A stretch of DNA of 64,000 nt from Arcticibacter tournemirensis (GTDB lineage Bacteria > Bacteroidota > Bacteroidia > Sphingobacteriales > Sphingobacteriaceae): assembly GCF_006716645.1 (NCBI RefSeq), contig NZ_VFPL01000001.1:2170001-2234000 (forward strand). The letters run 5' to 3'. The position numbers and the translations under genes are program-made. Position 1 is the first letter of the stretch. Each line of letters starts with the position of its first letter. Positions 46,526 to 54,989 of the stretch are shown piece by piece. Under the pieces are notes generated by a model, which was given only the letters and a program-made list of their open reading frames with translations, was not told where the DNA came from and ran no database searches.

Positions 46526-48814
46526 TTAATTAAATGCACTGTTCAGTGGTCTGGCATCTGCACTTACTCCCCATTTTTTATTCGGTTGCGGGCCCATGGT
46601 GAATTCCAGGGTTCCGCCTTTTACAATATCCTGGTGGGTAATGTAGGTTTTGTTATAGCTCTTGCCGTTGAGTTTTACCGATTGTATGTACACGTTCTTC
46701 TTTGAAGGGTTTTTAGTGGTTACGGTAAAGTCTTTTCCGGGAAGGTGGATGACTGCTTTGGGCAATACCGGGGAGCCAATGGCATAGATGCTGTTGGCCG
46801 GGTTGACGGGGTAGAAGCCCATTGCGCTGAAGATATACCAGGAGCTCATTTGGCCGCAGTCTTCGTTGCCGGAATAGCCGGAAAAAGAGTTGTTGTAGAG
46901 TTCGTTGAGTACCTGGGCAACGTAGGCTTGTGTTTTCCATGGCTGGCCTGCGTAATTGTACAGGTAGGCGGCGTGATGGCTGGGCTCATTTCCATGGGCA
47001 TACTGGCCGATAAAGCCGGAGGCATTGCCGTTCACTTCGCCGGGGAGATCCTTAAGTGTAAAAAACTGATCGAGTTTGGCAATAAATGCTTTGTCGCCGC
47101 CTACGAGGCTGATCAGGCCTTTTACATCCTGGGGCACATACCAGAAATACTGCCATGCATTTCCTTCGGTGTAGGGATTGCCGCCGTTTCCGCCGTACTG
47201 CAGGGGATTGAAGGGGGAAACCCACTTGCCGTCGTCGTTCTTAGCACGGAAGAAGCCGGTTTGTGAGTCGTACAGGTTCTTATAATACATGGATCTTGCC
47301 ATGAAGTAGGTATAGTCTTCCGTCTTGTTTAGCTTTTTTGCCAGCTGGGCCACGCACCAGTCGTCATAGGCCATTTCCAGTGTAATGGAGACCGATTGTG
47401 ACTGCTGGTTTTCGGGCATGAAGTGGTATTTGTTCCAGAGATCGAAAGGTGAACCTGGATGGGTCCTTACGGAGGATCCTTTGACTGCTTCATATGCTTT
47501 GCCGATATCGAAACCTTTGAGTCCTTTCAGGGCTGCGTCTACGATTACAGGAATGGCATGGTTGCCGATCATGCAATAGTTTTCGTCACCCCAAAGCTGC
47601 CAGATGGGAAGATATCCGTAGGTGTCGTACTGGCGGAACATGCTGTTGATAAAATCAGCGGTACGTTCCGGTTGAATTAACGTATATAAAGGATGTGCTG
47701 CCCTATAAGTATCCCAAAGCGAGAACGTAGAATAATGTTTTTTGTCATCTGCTTTCCGGATAGTGAAGTCGGTTGCCTGGTATTCACCGTTCACATCGGC
47801 CATATTATTTGGCTGGGTGAAGGCGTGATAGAGTCCGGTATAGAAGATTTGCTTCTGTTCTTTAGTACCGTCGATATGGATCTTTTGCAGCTCCTGTTCC
47901 CATTTGCTGTCGGCCTGACTGACTACTTTCTCGAAGTCCCAGCCTGAGATTTCCTGGTCCATGTTCATTTTTGCGTTTTCAAGGCTGACAGGAGAAAGCC
48001 CGACTTTTACAAGGAGGGGTTCTTTGTTGTTTTCTCCGAAATTGAGTACCGACTTAATGTTCGTGCCGTTTACAAATACTTCGTTTTCATAAACCTTCTG
48101 TCCGTTGATCATTTTGTGGCTGCTGAATGGTCTTGAAAACTCGGCACGGAAATATATCTTCCTCATTTTCGCCCAGCCGGTCAGGATCCTGTAGCCTTCA
48201 ATAGTCTTGTTATCGATCACTCTCAATTCGGCCCCTATAATCTTACATGACCAGTAAGACCTCTTTTTATTGAGCGAATGGTTCATATCGATAATGACCT
48301 GAGACTTTGCCCCGGAAGGGAAAGTATAGCGGTGAAAACCTGTATGCTCGGTTGCGGTCAGCTCGGCATTCACATTGTAGTCCGCCAGCTTCACCTGGTA
48401 ATATCCGGGCCTGGCGGATTCTTCGCTATGTGAGAACCTGGACCTGTAGCCGCTGCCTGGTTTGCCAGCTTCCCCCGGAACTGTTTTAACTTCGCCAGTA
48501 GCCGGCATAAAAAGAACGTCGAACAGATCGGCTACCCCGGTACCGCTGAGGTGGGTATGACTAAAACCTACGATAGTCTTGTCATTGTGATCGTATCCGG
48601 ACGCAGGGTTGTCCGGGTTATCCTGTGTGTCGGGGCTGAGTTGTACAAAACCGAATGGTACTGTTGCACCCGGAAAGTTACTGCCCGATAAGCTAGAGGA
48701 GTCTACTGCTCCCGTGCCTATAAAGGGATTAACAAAGGATGTAAGTTTTTGAGCTTTTAGCGCAATACAAATTAGCGCCAAAACAAACATTATCGGAATG
48801 GTTTTTTTTAACAT
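46526..48814 (-). CDS. GH92 alpha-mannosidase (alpha-1,2-type subsite motif)
   Basis: 762 residues, signal peptide to about 21 (ALKAQ). N-terminal beta-sandwich (FVNPFIGTG, FPGATVPFGFVQLSPDT, GFSHTHLSGTG) and catalytic (alpha/alpha)6 domain. The catalytic acid is Glu550 (YTEGNAWQYFW), the base Asp is in GNEDCGQMSSWYIFSAMGFYP, and HGNEPSHH (607-614) is the His-Glu pair associated with alpha-1,2-mannosidase specificity in characterised GH92 enzymes. Calcium-dependent inverting exo-mannosidase, periplasmic. It is the only enzyme gene on the minus strand and shares its upstream region, with two operator-like sites, with the 49107 gene. Confidence 0.94.
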   Translation of the reverse strand: MLKKTIPIMFVLALICIALKAQKLTSFVNPFIGTGAVDSSSLSGSNFPGATVPFGFVQLSPDTQDNPDNPASGYDHNDKTIVGFSHTHLSGTGVADLFDVLFMPATGEVKTVPGEAGKPGSGYRSRFSHSEESARPGYYQVKLADYNVNAELTATEHTGFHRYTFPSGAKSQVIIDMNHSLNKKRSYWSCKIIGAELRVIDNKTIEGYRILTGWAKMRKIYFRAEFSRPFSSHKMINGQKVYENEVFVNGTNIKSVLNFGENNKEPLLVKVGLSPVSLENAKMNMDQEISGWDFEKVVSQADSKWEQELQKIHIDGTKEQKQIFYTGLYHAFTQPNNMADVNGEYQATDFTIRKADDKKHYSTFSLWDTYRAAHPLYTLIQPERTADFINSMFRQYDTYGYLPIWQLWGDENYCMIGNHAIPVIVDAALKGLKGFDIGKAYEAVKGSSVRTHPGSPFDLWNKYHFMPENQQSQSVSITLEMAYDDWCVAQLAKKLNKTEDYTYFMARSMYYKNLYDSQTGFFRAKNDDGKWVSPFNPLQYGGNGGNPYTEGNAWQYFWYVPQDVKGLISLVGGDKAFIAKLDQFFTLKDLPGEVNGNASGFIGQYAHGNEPSHHAAYLYNYAGQPWKTQAYVAQVLNELYNNSFSGYSGNEDCGQMSSWYIFSAMGFYPVNPANSIYAIGSPVLPKAVIHLPGKDFTVTTKNPSKKNVYIQSVKLNGKSYNKTYITHQDIVKGGTLEFTMGPQPNKKWGVSADARPLNSAFN

Positions 48815-48843
48815 TTGATTTTAGAGTTAGTTGAATGACAATA

Positions 48844-48895
48844 CAACGTTACATATATTTAACTTTATTAGCTAAATCGTTTTTAAATATATTTG
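48844..48895. promoter_or_regulatory. Divergent promoter region with LacI-type operator (GH92 / 49107)
   Basis: GCTAAATCGTTTTTAA (48871-48886) is the operator. To its right TATATTTG (48888-48895) is an exact plus-strand -7 box with a weak TTTA -33 (48864-48867, 20-base spacer). To its left, reading the minus strand, TAACGTTG (48851 to 48844) is one mismatch from the -7 box, with TTAG 20 bases upstream. A repressor here could act on both directions. Confidence 0.6.
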
Positions 48896-49017
48896 TTAAC
48901 GTATTGTTAACGTTATTAGGACCTGTAATAACGTGTTATGCGAATAGCAGAAGGGGTTGTGCTGGCAGAGCCTGATGGAGACGGGTATGATAAATGTATC
49001 CACAGATGGCAGGAATA

Positions 49018-49048
49018 TTGTTTTGCTAAAACGTTTTAATTATTTTTG
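49018..49048 (+). promoter_or_regulatory. Promoter with LacI-type operator for the 49107 gene
   Basis: TTG (49018-49020), 20-base spacer, TATTTTTG (49041-49048). The spacer is TTTTGCTAAAACGTTTTAAT (49021-49040), whose TAAAACGTTTTA core is a perfect palindrome. The start codon is 58 bases beyond. Confidence 0.75.
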
Positions 49049-49106
49049 ATTGTTGACCTGATCTTGTTAGACGTATAAAGAGACAAGATCCTTTTAGAAA
49101 CCAATT

Positions 49107-51317
49107 ATGTACAGGAAAACAGCACTCTATTTTATTTTGCCTATTGCCGCACTGTTTGTATTTATGAAGAATCCTGACGATGGAGGTAAAGGCAAGAAGC
49201 GGGAAAAAACGGCATTTCAAACCTCACAACAATGGAAGCCGGTAACGGATATACGGGCTGATGTAGCCATCGTATACGGCGTTGGAGGCAATCCATCGGA
49301 TAAGGTAAAAGGCAAGACTTTTGAGGAACGCGTGCAATCATGGTGTGATAAAGGGTATACTGCCCATTTTATGACTGGGATTGCCTGGGGTGAGTATCAG
49401 GATTATTTCACAGGGAAATGGGATGGTAAATGGCATCTTGATGAAGGGCAGGTACAGGTAAACGGCGATACGATCTGGCATGGCCGGATGGTTCCTTATA
49501 TTGTGCCTACAGGCAATTTCCTTAAATACATGAAAGAGAAACATGTGAAAAGAGTGATTGATGCAGGCGTCGACGCAATCTACATGGAGGAACCGGAATT
49601 CTGGGCAAGGGCGGGATACAGCGAGGCTTTTAAAAAGGAGTGGAAGAATTACTACGGCTTCGAATGGCGCCCGCAACATGAATCGCCTGAAAATACTTAC
49701 CTGGCTAATAAACTGAAATATCAATTATATTATAATGCTCTGAAAGAAGTGTTTACGTACGCAAAAGAGTATGGGAAAAGCAAGGGTATGAATGTCCGCT
49801 GTTATGTTCCTACTCATTCGCTTGTTAATTATTCTCAGTGGATGATAGTTAGTCCTGAAGCAAGTCTGGCTTCACTGGATTGTGTGGACGGATATATTGC
49901 GCAGGTTTGGACCGGCACTTCGCGTGAACCTAACTATTTCAACGGATCAGCAAAAGAGAGGGTATTTGAGACCGCCTTTTTGGAGTATGGCTCCATGGAA
50001 TCGATGACAGCACCGACAGGACGTAAAATGTTTTTTCTTACAGACCCTATCGAGGACAGAGCGCGGGACTGGGTGGATTATAAGAAGAATTATGAAGCAA
50101 CCTTTACGGCTCAGCTTCTGTATCCCAAAATTGCCAATTATGAGGTTATGCCCTGGCCTGATCGCATATATGAAGGATTATATCGTACAAGCAAAAATAG
50201 TGACGTCAGAGAGAGAATACCGAGACATTATTCTACGCAGATGCAGGTGATGATTAATACGTTGAATGACATGCCTGTTTCAGATAATAAAGTGACAGGA
50301 GCAGAGGGAATTAGTGTACTCATGGCCAATTCACTTATGTTTCAAAGGTTTCCTGTTCATGCAGGCTATGACGATCCGCAGTTGTCGAACTTTTACGGAC
50401 AGGCGCTTCCCTTTTTAAAGCGGGGTGTTCCTGTAAAGGCCGTTCATTTAGAGAATGTAGGATATAAAGAATCACTTAAGGCAACTAAGGTTTTGCTGAT
50501 GACCTATTCAAATATGAAGCCTTTGTCGGCAGAGGCACACAGTTTTATCGCAGCCTGGGTAAAAGATGGCGGTATACTGGTTTACAGCGGGCGGGATAGC
50601 GATCCATACCAGACCGTGCAGGAGTGGTGGAATACAGGGGACCATAGATATGCAGCTCCTTCTGATCATCTGTTCGCCAAAATGAATATGAGTGCGTCGC
50701 CAAAGGAAGGGGAGTATTCTTTTGGAAAAGGCACTGTTTATATATTGCGTTCAGATCCTAAAGAATACGTGTTGAAAGCAGGGGGGGACGAAAAGCTGAT
50801 CGACGTTGTTAAAAGGATGTATGAACAAAAAGCGAAGGCGGGGGCCCTGACCTTTAAGAATAACTTCTATTTGAAAAGAGGGAACTATGATTTAGTGTCG
50901 GTTTTGAATGAAAGTGTAAGCGACAAGCCCTATATTTTAAAAGATATAGTTATAGATTTATTTGATCCGGACCTGCCGGTTCTATCCGAAAAGATAATAA
51001 AGCCCGGGCAACAGGCTTTTCTCTATAACGTAAGCCGAATCAAAAATAAAAATAAAGCGCAGGTTCTGGCGTCTGCGTCGAGGGTGGATAATGAGGTTCC
51101 TGAGAATAAAGCCTATTCATTTACCTGCAAAAGCCCCACAAAAACAACCAATAGTATGCGTGTTTTGCTGCCATCGGCACCTAAAACGACCATATTGACT
51201 GATCACAGCGGCATGCAGGTTGCCGACGTAAAAATGTCGTGGGATCCATTATCTCATACTTCTTATTTGAGTTTTGAAAATAGTCCCGAGGGGATTAACG
51301 TGAGATTTACGTGGTAA
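49107..51317 (+). CDS. Putative GH42-like glycoside hydrolase of unassigned family
   Basis: 736 residues; family not recognised. A single N-terminal hydrophobic segment (~5-20) acts as signal or anchor. Residues ~50-370 look like a TIM barrel (ADVAIVYGVGG; AGVDAIYMEEPEFW with Glu161/162/164; KIANYEVMPWPDRIYEG with Glu346), so a Glu/Glu retaining pair is possible. Residues ~400-560 resemble the glutamine-amidotransferase-like trimerisation domain of GH42 enzymes (KATKVLLMTYSNMKPLSAEAH, WVKDGGILVYSGRDSDP). A C-terminal beta domain closes the protein. The layout recalls GH42 and the beta-mannosidase family GH164, but I cannot assign either. The operator-bearing promoter puts it in the mannan regulon. 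Confidence 0.6.
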   Translation: MYRKTALYFILPIAALFVFMKNPDDGGKGKKREKTAFQTSQQWKPVTDIRADVAIVYGVGGNPSDKVKGKTFEERVQSWCDKGYTAHFMTGIAWGEYQDYFTGKWDGKWHLDEGQVQVNGDTIWHGRMVPYIVPTGNFLKYMKEKHVKRVIDAGVDAIYMEEPEFWARAGYSEAFKKEWKNYYGFEWRPQHESPENTYLANKLKYQLYYNALKEVFTYAKEYGKSKGMNVRCYVPTHSLVNYSQWMIVSPEASLASLDCVDGYIAQVWTGTSREPNYFNGSAKERVFETAFLEYGSMESMTAPTGRKMFFLTDPIEDRARDWVDYKKNYEATFTAQLLYPKIANYEVMPWPDRIYEGLYRTSKNSDVRERIPRHYSTQMQVMINTLNDMPVSDNKVTGAEGISVLMANSLMFQRFPVHAGYDDPQLSNFYGQALPFLKRGVPVKAVHLENVGYKESLKATKVLLMTYSNMKPLSAEAHSFIAAWVKDGGILVYSGRDSDPYQTVQEWWNTGDHRYAAPSDHLFAKMNMSASPKEGEYSFGKGTVYILRSDPKEYVLKAGGDEKLIDVVKRMYEQKAKAGALTFKNNFYLKRGNYDLVSVLNESVSDKPYILKDIVIDLFDPDLPVLSEKIIKPGQQAFLYNVSRIKNKNKAQVLASASRVDNEVPENKAYSFTCKSPTKTTNSMRVLLPSAPKTTILTDHSGMQVADVKMSWDPLSHTSYLSFENSPEGINVRFTW

Positions 51318-51323
51318 GGTAAA

Positions 51324-51341
51324 TTGCTAAAATGTTTTAGC
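51324..51341. promoter_or_regulatory. LacI-type palindrome upstream of the DUF4965 gene
   Basis: GCTAAAA (51326-51332), TG, TTTTAGC (51335-51341): the most symmetrical arms of all sites in the window, with TG instead of CG at the centre. It lies 235 bases before the 51577 start and 9 bases after the previous stop. No convincing -7 box follows at the right distance. Confidence 0.55.
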
Positions 51342-51576
51342 GAAAATCTTGCCTGTAAATTATGTGCTGGATGCAGTGAGAGCAATTGTAGAAATTGTGA
51401 TAGGATTTTAAGAATTTAAGTAAGTAAAAAACGATTTATTTGCAATGCAAAGTGTTCTGTGGAATATATGCAATTAATAAACAAGCCAAGATTAATGAAA
51501 GGGTTTAAACGCTGGAATTCTAAGATTTAGCTTCCGGTCGTCCCGAATGTTTGTAAACACTTAACAGATAATATTA

Positions 51577-54063
51577 ATGAACCAATTCAAACACACGCTA
51601 TTACAGGTTTATAGCTTATTGCTATTGTGCTGCACTGTATCGGTATCTTTAGCTCAGGGACAAAAGGCCCCTGCGTATCCATTGATAACGCATGATCCCT
51701 ATTTCAGCATCTGGTCATTCAGTGATCAGTTAACTGCATCGCCAACTAAACACTGGACAGGCACAGACCATTCTTTAACAGGCCTCATTCAGGTTGATGG
51801 GAAAGCATATCGTTTTTTGGGACAGGATGAGAAGTACTATCAGAGTATTGTGGCTGCTTCGGATGAAGAAAACTATAGCAGCCGGTACACCGAAATTAAT
51901 CCCGGGAAGGGATGGAATACCCTGCAGTTCAATGACAGCGACTGGAAAACGGGAGCAGGCGACTTCGGGGATAATAAGGATGCGCAAACCAGATGGACAA
52001 GCAAAGATCTTTGGATGAGAAGGAAATTTTCGCTAAACGAAGCAAACTTGAGCAGTCTCTACCTGAAGATCTATCATGACGACAACGTGGAGGTGTATTT
52101 GAACGGAAGAAAGATTTATGAGAAAACAGGCTGGAACAGCAAGTTTGAGTATATTGACATAGCGAACGCGGCGGCTAAGGCAATTAAGAAAGGTGAAAAT
52201 GTACTGGCTATTCATATCGCTAATACAGCAGGCGGACAATGGCTGGATGTTGGTATTGTAAAAGAGAAAGTTGCCGCAAACCTGAGTGCTATTGCAACCG
52301 CGACTCAAAAAAGTGTAAATATTACAGCGACTCAGACAACTTATACCTTCGGTTGTGGGAAAGCCGATCTGACTGTGACCTTTACCTCACCTTTGTTAAT
52401 GGACGACTTGAATCTACTGTCGCGGCCGGTGTCTTATATTACATATAAGGTTAAATCGAATGACGGAGCACCTCACACAGTGAAGGTATACATGGGAGCT
52501 TCAACCGATATTGCTGTAAATACTCAGGCCCAGGCGGTTTCTGTGCAACAGTACAGTACCAATAATTTGTCAATTTTGAAAGCAGGGACTAAAAGTCAGC
52601 CGGTGTTGCAGAAAAGGGGAGATGACCTGCGGATAGACTGGGGATATATGTATGTTGCTGCTCCGTCAGCTCAGGCAGTACAGCAGTATGTAAGTCGCCC
52701 GGAGGAGGCCGTTTCCATATTTAGGTCTGGCAAAGCTGCGGGAACATCAGTGACATCCGGAGCACATCTGACACTGAGTACTGTTCTTCCTTTCGGAAAA
52801 GTTGGGAATGTGGCAAAAGAGCAGTATATCATGCTGGGTTACGATGATATTTATTCGGTACAGTATTTCGGTCAAAACCTTCGTCCATGGTGGAACCAGG
52901 ATGGCAATCAAACTATCGACAAGCAGTTAGCGCTTGCAGCTGCGGAATACAAGACGGTTCTGGGTAAATGTGATGCCTTTGATAAGAAAATGTACAGCGA
53001 CGCTGTAAAAGCAGGGGGAGAAAAGTATGCCGCTTTATGTAAAATAGGCTATCGTCAGAGTATTGCTGCTCATAAACTGGTTAAAAGTCCGCAGGGCGAT
53101 ATCCTTTTTCTTTCTAAAGAAAACTACAGCAATGGTTCGATCAATACAGTGGACGTAACTTATCCTTCAGCGCCTTTGTTTCTTATATATAATCCGGATC
53201 TGCTGAAGGGGATGTTAAACGGTATCTTCTATTACAGCGAAAGCGGAAAGTGGAAGAAGCCTTTTGCCGCGCACGACCTGGGTACTTATCCGCTTGCTAA
53301 CGGACAAACCTATGGTGAAGATATGCCCGTAGAAGAATCTGGTAACATGATCATCCTGACAGCGGCCATTGCAAAAGCAGAAGGCAATGCCGAATATGCA
53401 AAGAAACACTGGCAGACGCTTTCGGTTTGGGCGGACTACCTGTTAAAAGAAGGATTTGATCCAGCGAACCAGCTTTGTACAGACGACTTTGCAGGTCATC
53501 TGGCGAGGAATACAAATCTCTCGGTAAAAGCCATCGTCGGCATAGGATGTTATGCAATGCTGGCGGAAGAGTTAGGGGAAAAGGAAACTGCCGAGAAATT
53601 CAGGAACAGTGCGAAGCAGATGGTTGCTAAATGGCAACAACTTGCAGATGACGGTGACCATTACACCCTTGTATTTGAAAAGAAGGGCACCTGGAGTCAG
53701 AAGTACAATCTTGTATGGGATAAACTGCTGGGATTAAATTTGTTTCCTAAAGAGGTGTATGCTAAAGAAGTGAAATATTACCTTACGAAGCAGAATGCAT
53801 TTGGTTTGCCTCTTGATAGCCGTAAAAGCTACACAAAATCGGACTGGGTAATATGGACTTCGGTGCTTGCTGACAATCAGAAGGATTTCGAGGCAATTAT
53901 GAGTCCGATGTACAAGTTTGCTACACAGACTCCTTCGAGAGTGCCTATCAGCGACTGGCATGAAACAACCAATGGAAAGATGGTGGGATTCCAGGCGCGG
54001 AGTGTAGTTGGAGGTTACTTCATTAAGATGCTTGAGGCGACTCTCGCAGGCAAAAAGAATTAA
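51577..54063 (+). CDS. Glutaminase-A-like (DUF4964/DUF5127/DUF4965/DUF1793) secreted protein with inserted jelly-roll domain
   Basis: 828 residues, signal peptide to about 26 (VSLAQ). PLITHDPYFSIWSFSDQLTASPTKHWTG matches the DUF4964 start. Residues ~95-230 (WNTLQFNDSDWKTGAGDFGD, LYLKIYHDDNVEVYLNGRKIYEKTGW) form a galactose-binding-like jelly roll that interrupts the usual order. DUF5127-like follows at ~235-470, DUF4965 at ~480-640 (FFSKENYSNGSINTVDVTYPSAP-like, PFAAHDLGTYPLANGQ, MPVEESGNMIILTAAIA) and DUF1793 to the end (YNLVWDKLLGLNLFP, VPISDWHETTNG). The family name comes from fungal glutaminase A, but the fold is an alpha-toroid shared with glycosidases, so a glycoside substrate is equally possible here. 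Confidence 0.82.
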   Translation: MNQFKHTLLQVYSLLLLCCTVSVSLAQGQKAPAYPLITHDPYFSIWSFSDQLTASPTKHWTGTDHSLTGLIQVDGKAYRFLGQDEKYYQSIVAASDEENYSSRYTEINPGKGWNTLQFNDSDWKTGAGDFGDNKDAQTRWTSKDLWMRRKFSLNEANLSSLYLKIYHDDNVEVYLNGRKIYEKTGWNSKFEYIDIANAAAKAIKKGENVLAIHIANTAGGQWLDVGIVKEKVAANLSAIATATQKSVNITATQTTYTFGCGKADLTVTFTSPLLMDDLNLLSRPVSYITYKVKSNDGAPHTVKVYMGASTDIAVNTQAQAVSVQQYSTNNLSILKAGTKSQPVLQKRGDDLRIDWGYMYVAAPSAQAVQQYVSRPEEAVSIFRSGKAAGTSVTSGAHLTLSTVLPFGKVGNVAKEQYIMLGYDDIYSVQYFGQNLRPWWNQDGNQTIDKQLALAAAEYKTVLGKCDAFDKKMYSDAVKAGGEKYAALCKIGYRQSIAAHKLVKSPQGDILFLSKENYSNGSINTVDVTYPSAPLFLIYNPDLLKGMLNGIFYYSESGKWKKPFAAHDLGTYPLANGQTYGEDMPVEESGNMIILTAAIAKAEGNAEYAKKHWQTLSVWADYLLKEGFDPANQLCTDDFAGHLARNTNLSVKAIVGIGCYAMLAEELGEKETAEKFRNSAKQMVAKWQQLADDGDHYTLVFEKKGTWSQKYNLVWDKLLGLNLFPKEVYAKEVKYYLTKQNAFGLPLDSRKSYTKSDWVIWTSVLADNQKDFEAIMSPMYKFATQTPSRVPISDWHETTNGKMVGFQARSVVGGYFIKMLEATLAGKKN

Positions 54064-54083
54064 TATAAAAACAGACAAAAAGG

Positions 54084-54108
54084 AAGCTGCCGCATGGCGG
54101 CTTTTTTT
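54084..54108 (+). terminator. Terminator after the DUF4965 gene
   Basis: AAGCTGCC (54084-54091) pairs with GGCGGCTT (54096-54103) with one G-T wobble, followed by a T-run to 54108. Confidence 0.8.
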
Positions 54109-54163
54109 ATCTGTTATGCAGAAATTACATAATTAGTCACTTTTTCTTTACACTGTTAAAAAA

Positions 54164-54194
54164 TTGGGTTGCTAAATCGTTTTTAATATATTTG
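54164..54194 (+). promoter_or_regulatory. Promoter with LacI-type operator for the metalloprotease-GH92 operon
   Basis: TTG (54164-54166), 20-base spacer, TATATTTG (54187-54194), exact -7 box. The operator TTGCTAAATCGTTTTTAA (54169-54186) lies inside the spacer. GCTAAATCGTTTTTAA is identical, base for base, to the site at 48871. Confidence 0.78.
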
Positions 54195-54226
54195 TGTAAT
54201 AAATATTGCTGCTTGGACCCCTTGCT

Positions 54227-54928
54227 ATGAAAATTCAATTCTTCTCTCCAAAATCTTTAAAGAAAGGACTAACGACAATGGTGTTGCTCCTCCATGCTTT
54301 TTCAGGCAGCATAGCTTTTGGGCAACAGTCAGAAACTTTCAAACAGAAAGGTTTTTCTCTTACTTTCATATCACAAGATAAGAGCCTGGATCCTGCATTA
54401 AAGAGCAGGATGGTTGAAACTTTTTACGAGGTTTACCCTAAACTGGTAAAAGAATTTAATAAAAAGGCACTTAAGGAAGTGGTATTTATAGTTGATACCA
54501 GTTATGAGGGGGTAGCTGCGACATCTGACGGTAAAGTAACATTCAGTTCGAATTGGCTTAAGCTTCATCCGGAAGACATAGACGTTGTTACGCATGAAGT
54601 AATGCATATTGTGCAGGACTATGGCAATACCAATGGTCCGGGGTGGCTTACAGAAGGTATTGCGGACTACGTTCGTTATAAATTCGGAGTAGATAATGCA
54701 GGCGCCCACTGGTCTTTACCTGATTATAAAGCCGGGCAGAGTTATAAGAACAGTTATCGTATCACTGCAAAGTTTTTAGACTGGCTTGAAACCGATGGCC
54801 ACAAAGGGATGGTAAAGAATATGGACAAGCACTTACGGGATCATACATATTCTGACGAACTATGGAGACAGTATACTGGCCGCACACTCGACGAACTGTG
54901 GAGTAAATATACGGAGAGTCAATCCTAG
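54227..54928 (+). CDS. Secreted metalloprotease-like protein, basic secretory protein family (second copy)
   Basis: 233 residues from the ATG at 54227; a TTG seven codons upstream is less likely because the ATG gives a normal signal peptide (SIAFGQ). HEVMH at 123-127 and LTEGIADYVR with Glu143 repeat the metal site of the 43873 protein, and much of the remaining sequence is clearly homologous (GVAA, DIDVVTHEVMH, GPGW, SYRITAKFLDWLE). It is the first gene of an operon with three GH92 genes, which supports action on a mannosylated protein. Confidence 0.87.
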   Translation: MKIQFFSPKSLKKGLTTMVLLLHAFSGSIAFGQQSETFKQKGFSLTFISQDKSLDPALKSRMVETFYEVYPKLVKEFNKKALKEVVFIVDTSYEGVAATSDGKVTFSSNWLKLHPEDIDVVTHEVMHIVQDYGNTNGPGWLTEGIADYVRYKFGVDNAGAHWSLPDYKAGQSYKNSYRITAKFLDWLETDGHKGMVKNMDKHLRDHTYSDELWRQYTGRTLDELWSKYTESQS

Positions 54929-54989
54929 CTTAAAATTGCTAATTATAAATATATACAACACACACTTGTATTCGTTAAACTTGATAAAA

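Noticed and set aside
46745-47266. A 173-codon open frame on the plus strand opposite the GH92 gene
   Set aside because: It lies entirely antisense to the catalytic domain of a well-supported GH92 gene, has no recognisable domain, and such frames are common opposite G/C-rich third positions.
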